Position numbers and translations under genes: made by a program. 39,017 bases of DNA from Gammaproteobacteria bacterium. Its GTDB lineage: Bacteria; Pseudomonadota; Gammaproteobacteria; Arenicellales; JAJDZL01. The notes below the pieces were generated by a model that did not search any database, was not told where the DNA came from, and was given only the letters and a program-made list of their open reading frames with translations. Shown piece after piece: positions 17,497-26,835 of this stretch; position 1 is the stretch's first letter, and the number at the start of each line of letters is the position of its first letter. The stretch covers positions 1 to 39,017 of the forward strand of contig JAJEHQ010000039.1 of the NCBI GenBank assembly GCA_022823625.1, in the 5' to 3' direction.

Positions 17497-18021
17497 TCAA
17501 TACACAATGAATTGACCATCTGACCCTGTCAATGGCCATCGTCCCTGCTTGAATACTCGCAGTTTCTTGCTGAACAGCCCGTTCGACTCTGCTTGAAGCG
17601 CGCACTCCAGTGTGTATTGATAACAAACTTCCAATGCACACCCCGCTGCAACTTTCTGCAATTGCAGGTCCTGGCTCACCAGATGTCTTTGTACAGAGCG
17701 CATTACATGCTCTGCCATCGGGTCAATTACATCTTTCAAAGATCGATGAAACCCCTCCAATTCTGTTGTATTGATGGATTGAAGAAGTTGAAGGCGTCTA
17801 TTGTCTTCAATTTGAAACCAGTCCGGATCAAAACGGACTTTTGTATACGTAATTACGTCGTTCAAATTATAAACATACCGAATTGCACAAGATCGACGCC
17901 CAAGTGCTGCAAGATAAACGTTGATGCATTCGGTATCTGATTCGATTTCCGGCTCACCAACTCGGCTTAGCCAGTCAATCGCTTTCAATCGAGATAAAGC
18001 TGTATCTAAGGAGTTAGTCAA
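17497..18021 (-). CDS. Hypothetical protein upstream of the DyP peroxidase
   Basis: 174 residues, start TTG with no good Shine-Dalgarno sequence. It is soluble, with no signal peptide or membrane helix. Acidic and aromatic residues are mixed evenly (for example DPDWFQIEDNRR), and there is a helical stretch VMRSVQRHLVSQDLQLQKVAAG. Cysteines occur in AGCALEVCYQYTLEC. I do not recognise a family. It is 51 bp before the DyP gene and co-oriented, so a shared function is possible. The region directly upstream is the 3' end of tctA. Confidence 0.55.
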   Translation of the reverse strand: MTNSLDTALSRLKAIDWLSRVGEPEIESDTECINVYLAALGRRSCAIRYVYNLNDVITYTKVRFDPDWFQIEDNRRLQLLQSINTTELEGFHRSLKDVIDPMAEHVMRSVQRHLVSQDLQLQKVAAGCALEVCYQYTLECALQAESNGLFSKKLRVFKQGRWPLTGSDGQFIVY

Positions 18022-18142
18022 AAATTTCGAATCTTATCGGCAACTGACAAGTGGAGAACAACTGATCGCATTAGGCATCCAAATAAAAAACATTATTATT
18101 CAAACACTTGTATCAGATTTTTTCAGTTGTGGGTCTTGAAAC

Positions 18143-19624
18143 TTAATTGTCAGATTGTTTTCGACTCTTGATATACGTGCGAATATGCAAGGCGATAATC
18201 AGCACAATCAAACCAAAAATGATAGCTGCGATTGGGCGGTCTACAAAGTCAAGCGGAGTCTTTACTCGTGCCATTGCTGAGCGTAGCTTTATTTCCATAA
18301 TTCCCCCTAACACCATTCCCAAGACAATCGGCACAACAGGAAGATTCAGACGCTTCAATATCAGACCGAAAATTCCAAATCCTGCAGCAATCGCACAATC
18401 GGTCATGGAATTTCTCAATGAATATACTCCAACAAATCCGAGCGTCAGAATAATAATGCCCAAGAATCGCGTCGGGATTCTTACAACATGTAGTAACCCA
18501 CGAGTGGAAAAGACAAGAAACAGCAGCACAATGACATTCAATATAAATAGGGCAAAATAAAGCGCCAGTACAAAGTCCATTTGATTGGCGAATAACTGAG
18601 GGCCTGGAATGACATTGTGAACGTAAAACACGGACAGCATCATCGCGGTTAACGCCTCTCCCGGAATACCCAAAGCCAGAAGCGGAATCATGGCTGCTCC
18701 AGGAACTGCATTATTGGCTGCTTCTGAGGCAATTAGCCCTTCAGGAGCACCCTTGCCAAATTTTTCGGGTTCTTTCGAAGTTCTCTGAGCATAAGTGTAG
18801 GAAAAGAATTGAGCTGTGAACTCTCCAACGCCTGGAATCATGCCCATCATGACGCCAAACGATGATGAGACTGTTGCAACTCGCTTAAACCCCAACACCT
18901 CTTTTAAACCATCAAACAGCCTGCCCCCAACTTCTACAGGTTTCGGTCTCTCATCAGCCTGAACCAATAGCAAAAATGCCTGGGACAGTGCGAATAAGCC
19001 CAATACAACAACAATCAAGTCAATCCCTGAAGCAAGCCAGGTCTGATCAAACGTAAACCGACGCGTATATCTGACCGGTTCAAGACCGACCGTATTAATA
19101 AAAATGCCCAGGCACGCAAGCATTCCAGCAGCCAAAACCTGCCCCCGATGAGCTAAAACAACTAACACTATTCCCAGTAGTGCGGCCAGAAAAATTTCGC
19201 GACTGCCAAAGTGCGGTGCAACAACCGCCAGAAGTTGAGAGAGGAATATCAAACAAATGATTGAAAAGATGCCGCCGAAAAACGACGCGGAATATGCCAG
19301 TGACAAGGCTCGCTGGGGATTCCCTTTTGCGGCAATGGGATGGCCATCATAAGTCGTTAATGCATTGACCGCAGTCCCAGGAGTATTCATGAGGATGGCA
19401 GGGATAGCTCCCCCATACATTGACGAACCATAGATTCCCAAAAGCATCGTCAATCCAACGATTGGTTCCATTGCAAATGTTGCAGGCAACAGAATTGCGA
19501 TGGCAACCGCCGGCCCCACACCCGGAATGGCACCAATGATTACACCACCAATTGAACCGACCAGCAAAGCCAGAATGACATCCCAGCGCACCAGCAATTC
19601 TATTGAAGACAACAGAAGTTCCAT
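18143..19624 (-). CDS. tctA: Tripartite tricarboxylate transporter large permease (TctA)
   Basis: 493 residues, the expected ~500, with about eleven hydrophobic segments. The family's glycine/proline-rich motifs are visible: GAIPGVGPAVAIAILLP near the N-terminus and YGGAIPAILMNTPGTAVNAL just after, mirrored by GMIPGVGEFTAQF in the second half. It is the main channel subunit of a secondary transporter that takes up carboxylates delivered by a periplasmic TctC protein. The stop of tctB is 7 bp upstream. Which carboxylate is imported is unknown; its place beside hpaD- and aor-type genes suggests an aromatic acid. Confidence 0.95.
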   Translation of the reverse strand: MELLLSSIELLVRWDVILALLVGSIGGVIIGAIPGVGPAVAIAILLPATFAMEPIVGLTMLLGIYGSSMYGGAIPAILMNTPGTAVNALTTYDGHPIAAKGNPQRALSLAYSASFFGGIFSIICLIFLSQLLAVVAPHFGSREIFLAALLGIVLVVLAHRGQVLAAGMLACLGIFINTVGLEPVRYTRRFTFDQTWLASGIDLIVVVLGLFALSQAFLLLVQADERPKPVEVGGRLFDGLKEVLGFKRVATVSSSFGVMMGMIPGVGEFTAQFFSYTYAQRTSKEPEKFGKGAPEGLIASEAANNAVPGAAMIPLLALGIPGEALTAMMLSVFYVHNVIPGPQLFANQMDFVLALYFALFILNVIVLLFLVFSTRGLLHVVRIPTRFLGIIILTLGFVGVYSLRNSMTDCAIAAGFGIFGLILKRLNLPVVPIVLGMVLGGIMEIKLRSAMARVKTPLDFVDRPIAAIIFGLIVLIIALHIRTYIKSRKQSDN

Positions 19625-19631
19625 CAGGCAC

Positions 19632-20168
19632 CTACAGATACAGAATCATAAAGTTTCGAATCGCACCGGGAAAGATTTCGTAGAGTTGTCCACCGGGAAT
19701 CTTTACTGAAAGAAATCCCTTGAAAATGACAACAATTGCGACAGCAGTCACTCCTGACATGAGCAGGATGCTTCTTTCCCGGTATCCTGTGCGTAAAGAC
19801 AGAGCGTAGACGAAAACCAGTGTGCTGATCAGGTAACCCAGTATGGGGACGATGACGACATAGGCCATAAACCACAATGTGTATTCCAATGATTTCAGCC
19901 ACAGAATAACTTCCTTAACTTCATTCTCAGCACGTTTGGACAAGACGGACCTGACAAAATAAAGTGATGCAAAGACAGTCATTCCAATCAGGCCGACTGC
20001 AGGCCAGAATCTTGGCTGAGCAAAGAATTTGGTGCCTTTTACCCAACTAGTCTCCGTTCCTATCTGTGACAGCAACAACAGAGTTGCCAGCAAGAATAAG
20101 CTTGCAAAGAAAATGTCGCCTCGCTGTGGGTTGTGGGATGGGCGACTCTTTAGTGAGGATTCAGGCAT
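19632..20168 (-). CDS. tctB: Tripartite tricarboxylate transporter small permease (TctB)
   Basis: 178 residues with four hydrophobic segments: IFFASLFLLATLLLL, FWPAVGLIGMTVFASLYFV, TLWFMAYVVIVPILGYLIS plus FVYAL, and ILLMSGVTAVAIVVIFKGF. This layout matches TctB, the small membrane subunit that pairs with TctA. TctB is poorly conserved, so the call rests on layout and on its position between tctC and tctA. A strong hairpin separates it from tctC. Confidence 0.9.
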   Translation of the reverse strand: MPESSLKSRPSHNPQRGDIFFASLFLLATLLLLSQIGTETSWVKGTKFFAQPRFWPAVGLIGMTVFASLYFVRSVLSKRAENEVKEVILWLKSLEYTLWFMAYVVIVPILGYLISTLVFVYALSLRTGYRERSILLMSGVTAVAIVVIFKGFLSVKIPGGQLYEIFPGAIRNFMILYL

Positions 20169-20206
20169 ATTCGACGCTGCACTGTGTCGAATGAATGAAC
20201 TGTTTC

Positions 20207-20239
20207 AACAGTGAGCGGCGATCGTTACCGCCCACTGTT
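20207..20239 (-). promoter_or_regulatory. Stem-loop between tctC and tctB
   Basis: On the minus-strand transcript, AACAGTGGGCGG pairs with CCGCTCACTGTT: 12 bp including one G-U, with a 9-nt loop. It lies in the 90-bp gap between the tctC stop and the tctB start. No T tract follows, so it is more likely a processing or 3'-stabilising structure. Such elements commonly make a binding protein more abundant than its membrane partners; that role is inferred here. Confidence 0.65.
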
Positions 20240-20258
20240 AAATTTAGTACTTCAATAG

Positions 20259-21179
20259 TTAGTTGAGAGCCTTTAAGGTTTCTATATCACTGGCAATCTG
20301 AGCATTCGCCTCCTCAACGTTTTGCCAATAAATTAAAGCGCCTGTCTCGCTAGCCAACTTCTTGGCAGCATCGGATAATGCTACTTTTTCAGCCACTGCA
20401 ATTATCTTTTCCCGAGCGTCTTGTGGGGTGTCTTTATGAACAAACAATCCATTCCACAAGGCAATGTTCAGATTTGGAGCAATTTCTGCAACTGTTGGTA
20501 CATCAGGTGTCAATCCGATACGTTCATTGCCAACCGACGCCAATACTTTAATGTCGTTTAGACATGGAAGCACCAATTGCAGCGTGGTATTTATGACATC
20601 GACATCTCCTGATGCAAGCGTATTGCAATCCAGCGCATCAAAAGCCGCATCAGAACTGTAGCTGAATCCCATTTCTCCCGCGAGCGCCAATGTCACTCGG
20701 GTTGGAATGAGTGGAGCGCCAAAATGACCTAGGGCAACATCATTGTCCTTCGCATGCTCCGCGAGTCCCTGCATGTCATCGTACGGCGAATCTCCACCTG
20801 CAGCAATGACAAACGGATAGGTCAAAAAGATACCTAATGGTTCAAATGGATTGGGTGACAACTCTGGAATGCCAATGTTTGGCCCGATTGTGGGAACGGC
20901 AATAATGAAAGACCCCACTGTGTAACCGTCTGCTGGCGCTACTGCCACTTCAACAGCACCCGGAAAAGGACCTCCTCCACCTCCAGGTTTATTGACAACG
21001 GCAGCTGGAACGCCATATGTTTCTTGAAATTCATCGGCAATCATACGGGTCAACACATCTTCAAGATCGCCTGGAGGCCACGGTACTACAAATGTAACGG
21101 GACGTTCTGGATACTCTGCCTGTGCTAAAGGCACAAACAAAAAAGTACTGAGAATTAATGCATAGAGGAATCTCTTCAT
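20259..21179 (-). CDS. tctC: Tripartite tricarboxylate transporter substrate-binding protein (TctC/Bug family)
   Basis: 306 residues with a signal peptide (MKRFLYALILSTFLF then VPLAQA, cleavage after Ala) and the mature start EYPERPVTFVVPWPPGD. The latter is typical of the Bug family, where YPxKPVxxIVPfxPGG forms part of the carboxylate site. VVNKPGGGGGPFPGAVEVA follows. It acts in the periplasm and hands a carboxylate ligand to TctAB. GGAGA lies about 12 nt upstream of the ATG. It is first of the tct set, 51 bp after the hpaD-like gene, so ligand and ring-cleavage substrate may be connected. Confidence 0.95.
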   Translation of the reverse strand: MKRFLYALILSTFLFVPLAQAEYPERPVTFVVPWPPGDLEDVLTRMIADEFQETYGVPAAVVNKPGGGGGPFPGAVEVAVAPADGYTVGSFIIAVPTIGPNIGIPELSPNPFEPLGIFLTYPFVIAAGGDSPYDDMQGLAEHAKDNDVALGHFGAPLIPTRVTLALAGEMGFSYSSDAAFDALDCNTLASGDVDVINTTLQLVLPCLNDIKVLASVGNERIGLTPDVPTVAEIAPNLNIALWNGLFVHKDTPQDAREKIIAVAEKVALSDAAKKLASETGALIYWQNVEEANAQIASDIETLKALN

Positions 21180-21230
21180 TTTTGCTATGTCTCCTGTAGT
21201 TAATTAAATTTTGCTCTCGGCAAAATGTTG

Positions 21231-22103
21231 CTAATGCCAACCCATTTGAGGCCGGTCAAACCATACATGTACCTGGCCCGTTCCAGTCGCGCTTTCGTAA
21301 TTACTGAACAATCGACCCTTGGCACGACAACTCTCTCCTCCGAGTGCGCCAGCCATCATCAAGTAATGACCGAATCTTCCTTCCGGAGCGTGCTTTCGGT
21401 ACTCATTCATTTGTCTGATCACGGATTGATGATCACCATTTTGCCACCAATCCAATCGCTGCTGGTCTGCAATTCGAGCCTCAGCCGTAATGATGTTGCT
21501 TGGGTCTGAAGTTTCATGTTTCTCCAGTTCATCTAGTGGCCAGAATCGATGACTCATTCCTCCACTTGCAAGCAGAACAACACGTCGGTCGGAAGCAGCT
21601 ACTGCTGAAGCAACGCCTTGACCCACAGCAAGAAAATTGTGATCCTGAGCAGTTTGACACACACCTATTGATATCCAGGCTTCTCCTGCGTTAAGAAAGT
21701 GCGCGACATTGATGGTAGGATAGTGAATTGGCAATGCAGAATCATCACTTGCGTGGCAGCGAACTCCTTCTGCATTCACGTGATCACAAATCAATCGCGA
21801 CAGCTCGGGATCACCATTGAGACTGTACGGAATTCTTGCCATGCCACGTGGCAATTCTTCGGAGGTGTAAATTCCGCTTCGCTTGGCATGAGCGCTGACG
21901 ACAAACTCAACAGTTGTAAACCAGTGAGTATCGAACAGCAAAATCGCATCCGGCTTGAGCTTATCAAGTACTTCTTCGCGCAATCGACGCAGGCCAGGTA
22001 CCAGACTGATTTCCTGACCGTCGTTAATTTCGTAGCGAAGTTCCTTCGAAAACATAATTGTTGGCGCGTGAGACACAAACCCGGCACCGACAATTTCTCC
22101 CAT
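21231..22103 (-). CDS. hpaD: Class III extradiol ring-cleavage dioxygenase (homoprotocatechuate 2,3-dioxygenase-like)
   Basis: 290 residues from ATG at 22103 (AAGGAG 8 nt upstream; the TTG at 22127 is in front of that site and rejected). It belongs to the LigB superfamily. Metal ligands are visible as His12 (SHAP), His60 (LLFDTHWF) and Glu241 (PEGRFGHY), with acid/base His185 in SGGMSHRFW. Architecture and motifs match E. coli HpaD (FDTHWL, ASGSLSHRF, SGTGQVNAVF). The expected reaction is Fe(II)-dependent meta cleavage of a catechol carrying an acetate-like side chain. Divergent to an HpaE-like aldehyde dehydrogenase that would take the semialdehyde product. Another catechol substrate is possible. 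Confidence 0.88.
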   Translation of the reverse strand: MGEIVGAGFVSHAPTIMFSKELRYEINDGQEISLVPGLRRLREEVLDKLKPDAILLFDTHWFTTVEFVVSAHAKRSGIYTSEELPRGMARIPYSLNGDPELSRLICDHVNAEGVRCHASDDSALPIHYPTINVAHFLNAGEAWISIGVCQTAQDHNFLAVGQGVASAVAASDRRVVLLASGGMSHRFWPLDELEKHETSDPSNIITAEARIADQQRLDWWQNGDHQSVIRQMNEYRKHAPEGRFGHYLMMAGALGGESCRAKGRLFSNYESATGTGQVHVWFDRPQMGWH

Positions 22104-22232
22104 TGAAAAGCTCCTTATTTGATCCAAGTATTTTCATGTTAGACAAAAATAAATTATCCATGAAATTTGGTGCAGTTCTTACAATACTTCACAAACTTCC
22201 AACTGCACACTACAGTTTACAGAGGACAACAA
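22104..22232. promoter_or_regulatory. Divergent promoter region of hpaD-like and ALDH genes
   Basis: 129 bp separate the two divergent start codons and must hold both promoters. It is AT-rich near 22125-22165. I cannot assign -35/-10 pairs confidently and see no long palindrome. No regulator is encoded nearby. Confidence 0.5.
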
Positions 22233-23702
22233 ATGAACTCATCTGATGCGAGAGTCTGCGTCGACGGAATTTCAGTTTCACCGCATCACTTTATTGCCGG
22301 TCAGCGAATCACATCAGAACATAGTTTTGAAGTTCGCTCACCACTAGACTGGAACATGAAACTGGCGGATGTCTCGCGCGGAGACGAACAAACCGCAGAC
22401 CTTGCAGTCTCAGCTGCTATTGAAGGATATAAAGTCTGGTCAAATCTGTCTCAACCCGAACGGAATGACATTCTGTTCAAACTTTCCGATCTGATTGATG
22501 CCAATGCTGGCGAAATTGCCGCAATTGAGTGTCTTGACATGGCAATGCTTCTTGAGAGCCTCAAACTTAGAGTCATTCCGCGTGGTGCGCTGAATTTTCG
22601 ACACTATGCAGAGTTCATTGCTGACCACCAAGAAAGAAAATGGAGTTCAAAAGGTACGATCAATCGTGTCATTCGTCACTCTGCTGGACCAGCAGTTGTC
22701 ATCACCCCGTGGAATGCACCATTCATGCTCGCGACCTGGAAGGTCGCACCGGCCTTGGCTGCTGGCAACTCAGTCATTCTTAAACCGGCGGAATGGGCGC
22801 CTCTGTCGGCAAGTTTGCTTGCTGACTTTATCAACGAGGCGGGATTTCCGGAAGGAGCATTTAACATCGTTCAAGGTCTGGGACAGGAAATCGGAACCGC
22901 ACTGGTTACAGATTCAAGAGTAAGACGTATCTCTTTCACAGGGTCGCCGGAAACCGGCCGTATCATCGGTGTCAGCGCGGCAAAAAACCTGGTGCCCTTT
23001 ACCGCGGAGCTGGGTGGAAAAGGCGCTCTAATTGTATTTGCTGACGCCGATATAAATGCAGCTGCAAAGAAAGCTGCCGCACAGTTTGAAGATTCAGGGC
23101 AGGTTTGCCTGGCTGGAACACGGTTACTCGTAGAATCATCAGTCAAATCCGAATTCATGGAACAATTTGCCCATTACACCGATCAGCACGTTTACGGCGA
23201 CAGCCGCAACCCCGAAACGACATTGAGCGCCGCCATTCACCCAATTCATCTGGAAAGAGTCGAGGGATTTGTTGAACGAGCCCGAAATGCAGGCGACACC
23301 ATCGTTTTCGGAGGTGAAAGATTTGAACCTGGAAAACTATGGTACAAACCAACTTTGATTGAACCGGCATCCAACGATTCTGAGGTCATACAAAAGGAAA
23401 TTTTTGGACCAGTGCTCACCATTCAGACATTTGACTCTGAGCCAGAGGCCGTAGATCTGGCAAACAGTACCGCTTACGGTTTGTCGGGAATTGTCTACAC
23501 GTCTGATGCCAGGCGAGCCGAGCGCGTCGGTCGAGCAGTGAGGGCAGGTACCGTTTGGGTTAACTCTTTTCTGGTTCGGGATTTGACAGCACCTTTCGGA
23601 GGATTTGGAATCAGTGGAATTGGGCGGGAAGGCGGCGACTATGCGCTTGATTTCCACAGCGACCTGCAGACATTGCAAATTCTGGAGGGTTCAGTTCACT
23701 AG
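22233..23702 (+). CDS. NAD(P)-dependent aldehyde dehydrogenase (HpaE-like)
   Basis: 489 residues from ATG at 22233. AGAGGAC precedes it by 6 nt, and the 22 codons upstream in frame have no counterpart in the family. Catalytic residues are in place: Asn161 in ITPWNAPF, Glu259 in AELGGKG and nucleophile Cys292 in GQVCLAG, with the cofactor motif SFTGSPETG (235-243). EIFGPVL and APFGGFGISGIGREGG mark the C-terminal region. The likely substrate, judged from the divergent hpaD-like gene, is a ring-fission semialdehyde such as 5-carboxymethyl-2-hydroxymuconate semialdehyde; a betaine-aldehyde- or phenylacetaldehyde-type role cannot be excluded. Confidence 0.93.
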   Translation: MNSSDARVCVDGISVSPHHFIAGQRITSEHSFEVRSPLDWNMKLADVSRGDEQTADLAVSAAIEGYKVWSNLSQPERNDILFKLSDLIDANAGEIAAIECLDMAMLLESLKLRVIPRGALNFRHYAEFIADHQERKWSSKGTINRVIRHSAGPAVVITPWNAPFMLATWKVAPALAAGNSVILKPAEWAPLSASLLADFINEAGFPEGAFNIVQGLGQEIGTALVTDSRVRRISFTGSPETGRIIGVSAAKNLVPFTAELGGKGALIVFADADINAAAKKAAAQFEDSGQVCLAGTRLLVESSVKSEFMEQFAHYTDQHVYGDSRNPETTLSAAIHPIHLERVEGFVERARNAGDTIVFGGERFEPGKLWYKPTLIEPASNDSEVIQKEIFGPVLTIQTFDSEPEAVDLANSTAYGLSGIVYTSDARRAERVGRAVRAGTVWVNSFLVRDLTAPFGGFGISGIGREGGDYALDFHSDLQTLQILEGSVH

Positions 23703-23784
23703 CCAACAAGAATGAACTGGATTTGGTCAGAATACAAAAGATTATCTCAGAGTTACCCCCATACCCATATCGCAGCCATACGTA

Positions 23785-25380
23785 ATGCAGAGAAAAACGG
23801 ACAAAAGCCTTCCAAACTTTCTATTCATCATGTGTGACCAGCTCAGACAGGATTATCTTTCCTGTTACGGTCATCAAACGTTAGCGACTCCTCATTTTGA
23901 TGAACTGGCTGCACGCGGAGTTCGATTTGAGAATGCGTATTGCCAATCTCCCTTGTGCGCTCCTTCCAGAGCCAGCTTTTACACCGGTCGCTATCAAGCC
24001 TCTCACGGCGTCTGCGGCAATGAAGATGCCGTACAGCTCGGTGAATACATGATGGGTGATTATCTCCGTCCGCTCAGTTATCGCAGTGCGGTTATCGGAA
24101 AGACACATAGCTACAAGAGTCCAGCCGAAATCAGGAAAAACGCGATTGATCCCGAGTCAGATTTGGCCCTAACCGCAGCGACTGGTGGATTTGAACCCTA
24201 CGAAAGCCATGAGGGATTGTGCCTGGATCCCGTTCTGCCGAAAAATCACGGCTATACCAACTACCTGCACTCCATTGGATTCAAAGAAAAGAATCCTTGG
24301 CACACACGGGCTAACAGCGGGATTGACAGCAACGGAAAACTTCATTCTGGCTGGTCACTTCGAAGTTCGGTCTACCCCGCAGCACTTCCCGAAGAACACT
24401 CGGAAACTGCATTCACGACCAGACGTGCAATGGACTTCATCAAAGAAACGGGCGATCGACCGTGGTGCCTGCATCTGAGTTTCATCAAGCCACATTGGCC
24501 AGTTATTGCTCCAGACCCTTATCACGATATGTTCCAAAAGGACGACATTCAGAAGGTTGTTCGAAGTGCAGCCGAACGTGATGATCCTCACCCGGTTATT
24601 GATGCATTCATGAAAGCTGAGTACAGTCAAAGCTACTCAGACGATGAGGTACGAGAAATTGTATTACCGGCGTATATGGGACTTGTCAAACAACTCGATG
24701 ATCATATAGGCCGGCTGATGAAATTTCTCGAAGAAGAAGAGGTGCTGGACCATACAGTCATTGTGTTGACCTCCGATCACGGTGACTATTTAGGGGATCA
24801 CTGGCTTGGAGAAAAAGATCTGTTTCATGAACCATCAGCAAAAATTCCGATGATTGTCGTTGACCCTGACAGTCAATCGGATGTCACTAGAAATTCAGTA
24901 CGAACCGAACTGGTTGAAGGAGTAGATATTGTTCCGACCTTTGTTGAGTTGGCAGGCGGTGAAATCTGCCATGAGCGGGTTGAAGGTCATTCTCTCCTGC
25001 CACTTTTGAGATCACCATCTACCGCTGAACATTGGCGAGAATACACAATCAGTGAAATCGACTATTCAGACCGAGGTGCTCGCTACGTACTGAATATTAA
25101 ACCTTACGAATGTCGTGCTACGATGGTTCGAGACGCACGCTGGAAATACATCTACTACAAGGGGTACCCTCATCAACTGTTCGATCTAGAACAAGACCCT
25201 GATGAACTCAACGATCTCGGCCAGGATCGAAGTCTGCAGAATGTAGTCCGGCGCATGAAGGACGCTCTGTTTGACTGGCAATATTCCCTAAAACGTCGAG
25301 TTGGACTCGATTACAACGAAGCCGTCACCTACGGTCCGGAGCGAGATGAAAAGTATGGGATTATTATCGGCCGCCGTTAA
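23785..25380 (+). CDS. Formylglycine-dependent sulfatase / phosphonate monoester hydrolase family
   Basis: 531 residues of the alkaline-phosphatase superfamily. The maturation motif C-A-P-S-R is at 58-62, followed by ASFYTGR; Cys58 should be converted to formylglycine. Metal-binding Asp18 (CDQLRQDYLSCYG) and SDHGD at 331-335, plus KPHWP, complete the site. There is no signal peptide, so it is cytoplasmic and its substrate would be imported. Proteins with the DQLR start are split between choline-sulfatase/arylsulfatase and phosphonate monoester hydrolase groups. In this context an aryl sulfate is attractive but unproven. It is 82 bp after the ALDH gene in the same direction, with a weak ribosome binding site. 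No sulfatase-maturing enzyme gene is in the window. Confidence 0.9.
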   Translation: MQRKTDKSLPNFLFIMCDQLRQDYLSCYGHQTLATPHFDELAARGVRFENAYCQSPLCAPSRASFYTGRYQASHGVCGNEDAVQLGEYMMGDYLRPLSYRSAVIGKTHSYKSPAEIRKNAIDPESDLALTAATGGFEPYESHEGLCLDPVLPKNHGYTNYLHSIGFKEKNPWHTRANSGIDSNGKLHSGWSLRSSVYPAALPEEHSETAFTTRRAMDFIKETGDRPWCLHLSFIKPHWPVIAPDPYHDMFQKDDIQKVVRSAAERDDPHPVIDAFMKAEYSQSYSDDEVREIVLPAYMGLVKQLDDHIGRLMKFLEEEEVLDHTVIVLTSDHGDYLGDHWLGEKDLFHEPSAKIPMIVVDPDSQSDVTRNSVRTELVEGVDIVPTFVELAGGEICHERVEGHSLLPLLRSPSTAEHWREYTISEIDYSDRGARYVLNIKPYECRATMVRDARWKYIYYKGYPHQLFDLEQDPDELNDLGQDRSLQNVVRRMKDALFDWQYSLKRRVGLDYNEAVTYGPERDEKYGIIIGRR

Positions 25381-25452
25381 AGTGCAATACTAAAGGTAGA
25401 CTATTCGCTAGTTCGAACACTGTTACTACAGGCTTAAACTCATTGTGAATCG

Positions 25453-25468
25453 GCCTGATATCTCAGGC
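25453..25468. terminator. Small bidirectional hairpin between convergent genes
   Basis: GCCTGA-TATC-TCAGGC is a perfect 6-bp stem with a 4-nt loop in the 120-bp gap between the stops of the sulfatase (+) and the glutamine-synthetase-like gene (-). It has no strong T tract on either side. The location suits a shared terminator. Confidence 0.4.
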
Positions 25469-25500
25469 TTAGCTAAAGTCCGCTATCAACGACTCGCAGT

Positions 25501-26784
25501 CTAAATATAGTGCATGTAATAGTCGCGCAACTGATCGTGATTCATGTGGCTTGTTGCCTCGACTTCATACTGCTTAATCACAACTAAATTACCAACTAAA
25601 TCGGGGCCAACAGCTTCGACGAGATTCATGTCAGCCTGAAGCGCCTCTAACGCCGCAGCAAGATTTTCTGGAACGCCGTCAGTCGCATCATGATTTTCCA
25701 GACAGTCTGCCGTTTCTGCAGGAGGCAGATCATAACCATTTTCCAAGCCCAATCGAGCAGCCTGAAGCACAGCGGCAATCGCTGTATATGGATTCACCGC
25801 ACCGTCAGCCATGCGATGTTCAATTCTTGCAGCATCACCCGTTTCGCTGCTGATTCTTGTTGTGACCCCGCGATGATCTTCTCCCCAGTTTCGCCAATAT
25901 CCAGAAAGGCTGGCTGGCTGCAACCGCTTGTAAGAATTCACCGTTGGTGCAAGTAGACCGGCCAATCCCTGATGATGATGCATCAAGCCGGCAATACAGG
26001 CCTCTCCCAATCGTGTCAGTTTATTTGCAGAATTTGGATCACCAATTGAATTTTCACCCTGTTTGTTCCACAAACTGAAGTTAATGTGAACACCGGAACC
26101 ACTCAGCGCCTCAATTGGCTTTGGCATAAATGTCAGCAGCACACCCTCTTGGAAGGCGATCTCGCGGGCCATCAATCTAAATAGAAAAGCGTCATCCGCC
26201 GCTACTAATGCATCATCGTACCGCAGTGTAAATTCGAACTGTGGGGAGTCAAATTCAGATGTAATCATTTCCAAGGGAATGCTGCAATGCTCTGCGCAAC
26301 TATAAACACTGTCAGTCAGTTCCAAAGGGTCGACGAAAGGTCCTGTTCCATAGACGTAAGCACCTGGAGTGTCGTATGGTTTCCAGTGGCCGTCATCCCC
26401 TCTCGTGTACGCATACGCTTCCAGTTCAATACCGACTTTGGCGCTATATCCAAGTTTCTGCCACTGATCAAGTGTGCGTTTCAATAAAGTTCGGCCACTC
26501 ACTGCCAGGTCATTTCCATCGCTATCAAACTGATCTGCAATGGCGACGACTTCATCAGCCAACCATCCGGCGCGCACTTCATTGGGGTCGTATCGAACAA
26601 CCATGTCGGACAATCCATCCAGCAGCATTGAACATGGTGCAGGCAGTAATTCCTTGTCGTAGGCTAACGCATAGATACCTTGACAGAAGCGAGATTCCCC
26701 TGTTGCACGGTTTGGAGGAATGAACTTTCCTCTGGCTATGTTAAGGTGGTCGCAGAACAACACTCTTAGCTTAGAATCTACCAT
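25501..26784 (-). CDS. Glutamine-synthetase-family gamma-glutamyl ligase
   Basis: 427 residues. Catalytic-domain signatures of the GS fold are GIELEAYAY, ITSEFDSPQFEFTLRYDDAL (metal-binding Glu set), SGSGVHINFSLW and the ATP/substrate segment NSYKRLQPASLSGYW, with TTRISSETGDAARIEHRMADGAVNPY near the C-terminus. It lacks the adenylylation-site region of GlnA and matches the shorter GS-like group (PuuA, GlnT, aniline-type gamma-glutamylamide synthetases). It probably joins glutamate to an amine other than ammonia. With an aromatic-degradation context, an arylamine or phenethylamine is a reasonable guess. AGGAAAT precedes the ATG. The P450 gene is 51 bp upstream and co-oriented. Confidence 0.88.
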   Translation of the reverse strand: MVDSKLRVLFCDHLNIARGKFIPPNRATGESRFCQGIYALAYDKELLPAPCSMLLDGLSDMVVRYDPNEVRAGWLADEVVAIADQFDSDGNDLAVSGRTLLKRTLDQWQKLGYSAKVGIELEAYAYTRGDDGHWKPYDTPGAYVYGTGPFVDPLELTDSVYSCAEHCSIPLEMITSEFDSPQFEFTLRYDDALVAADDAFLFRLMAREIAFQEGVLLTFMPKPIEALSGSGVHINFSLWNKQGENSIGDPNSANKLTRLGEACIAGLMHHHQGLAGLLAPTVNSYKRLQPASLSGYWRNWGEDHRGVTTRISSETGDAARIEHRMADGAVNPYTAIAAVLQAARLGLENGYDLPPAETADCLENHDATDGVPENLAAALEALQADMNLVEAVGPDLVGNLVVIKQYEVEATSHMNHDQLRDYYMHYI

Positions 26785-26835
26785 TTGAATTTCCTATGCC
26801 TTCGTTTGTTAAGGTAATATCAATCGAAGCTGCAG

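Noticed and set aside
18147..18560. 137-codon plus frame opposite tctA
   Set aside because: Antisense of the TctA membrane-protein coding sequence with no domain of its own.
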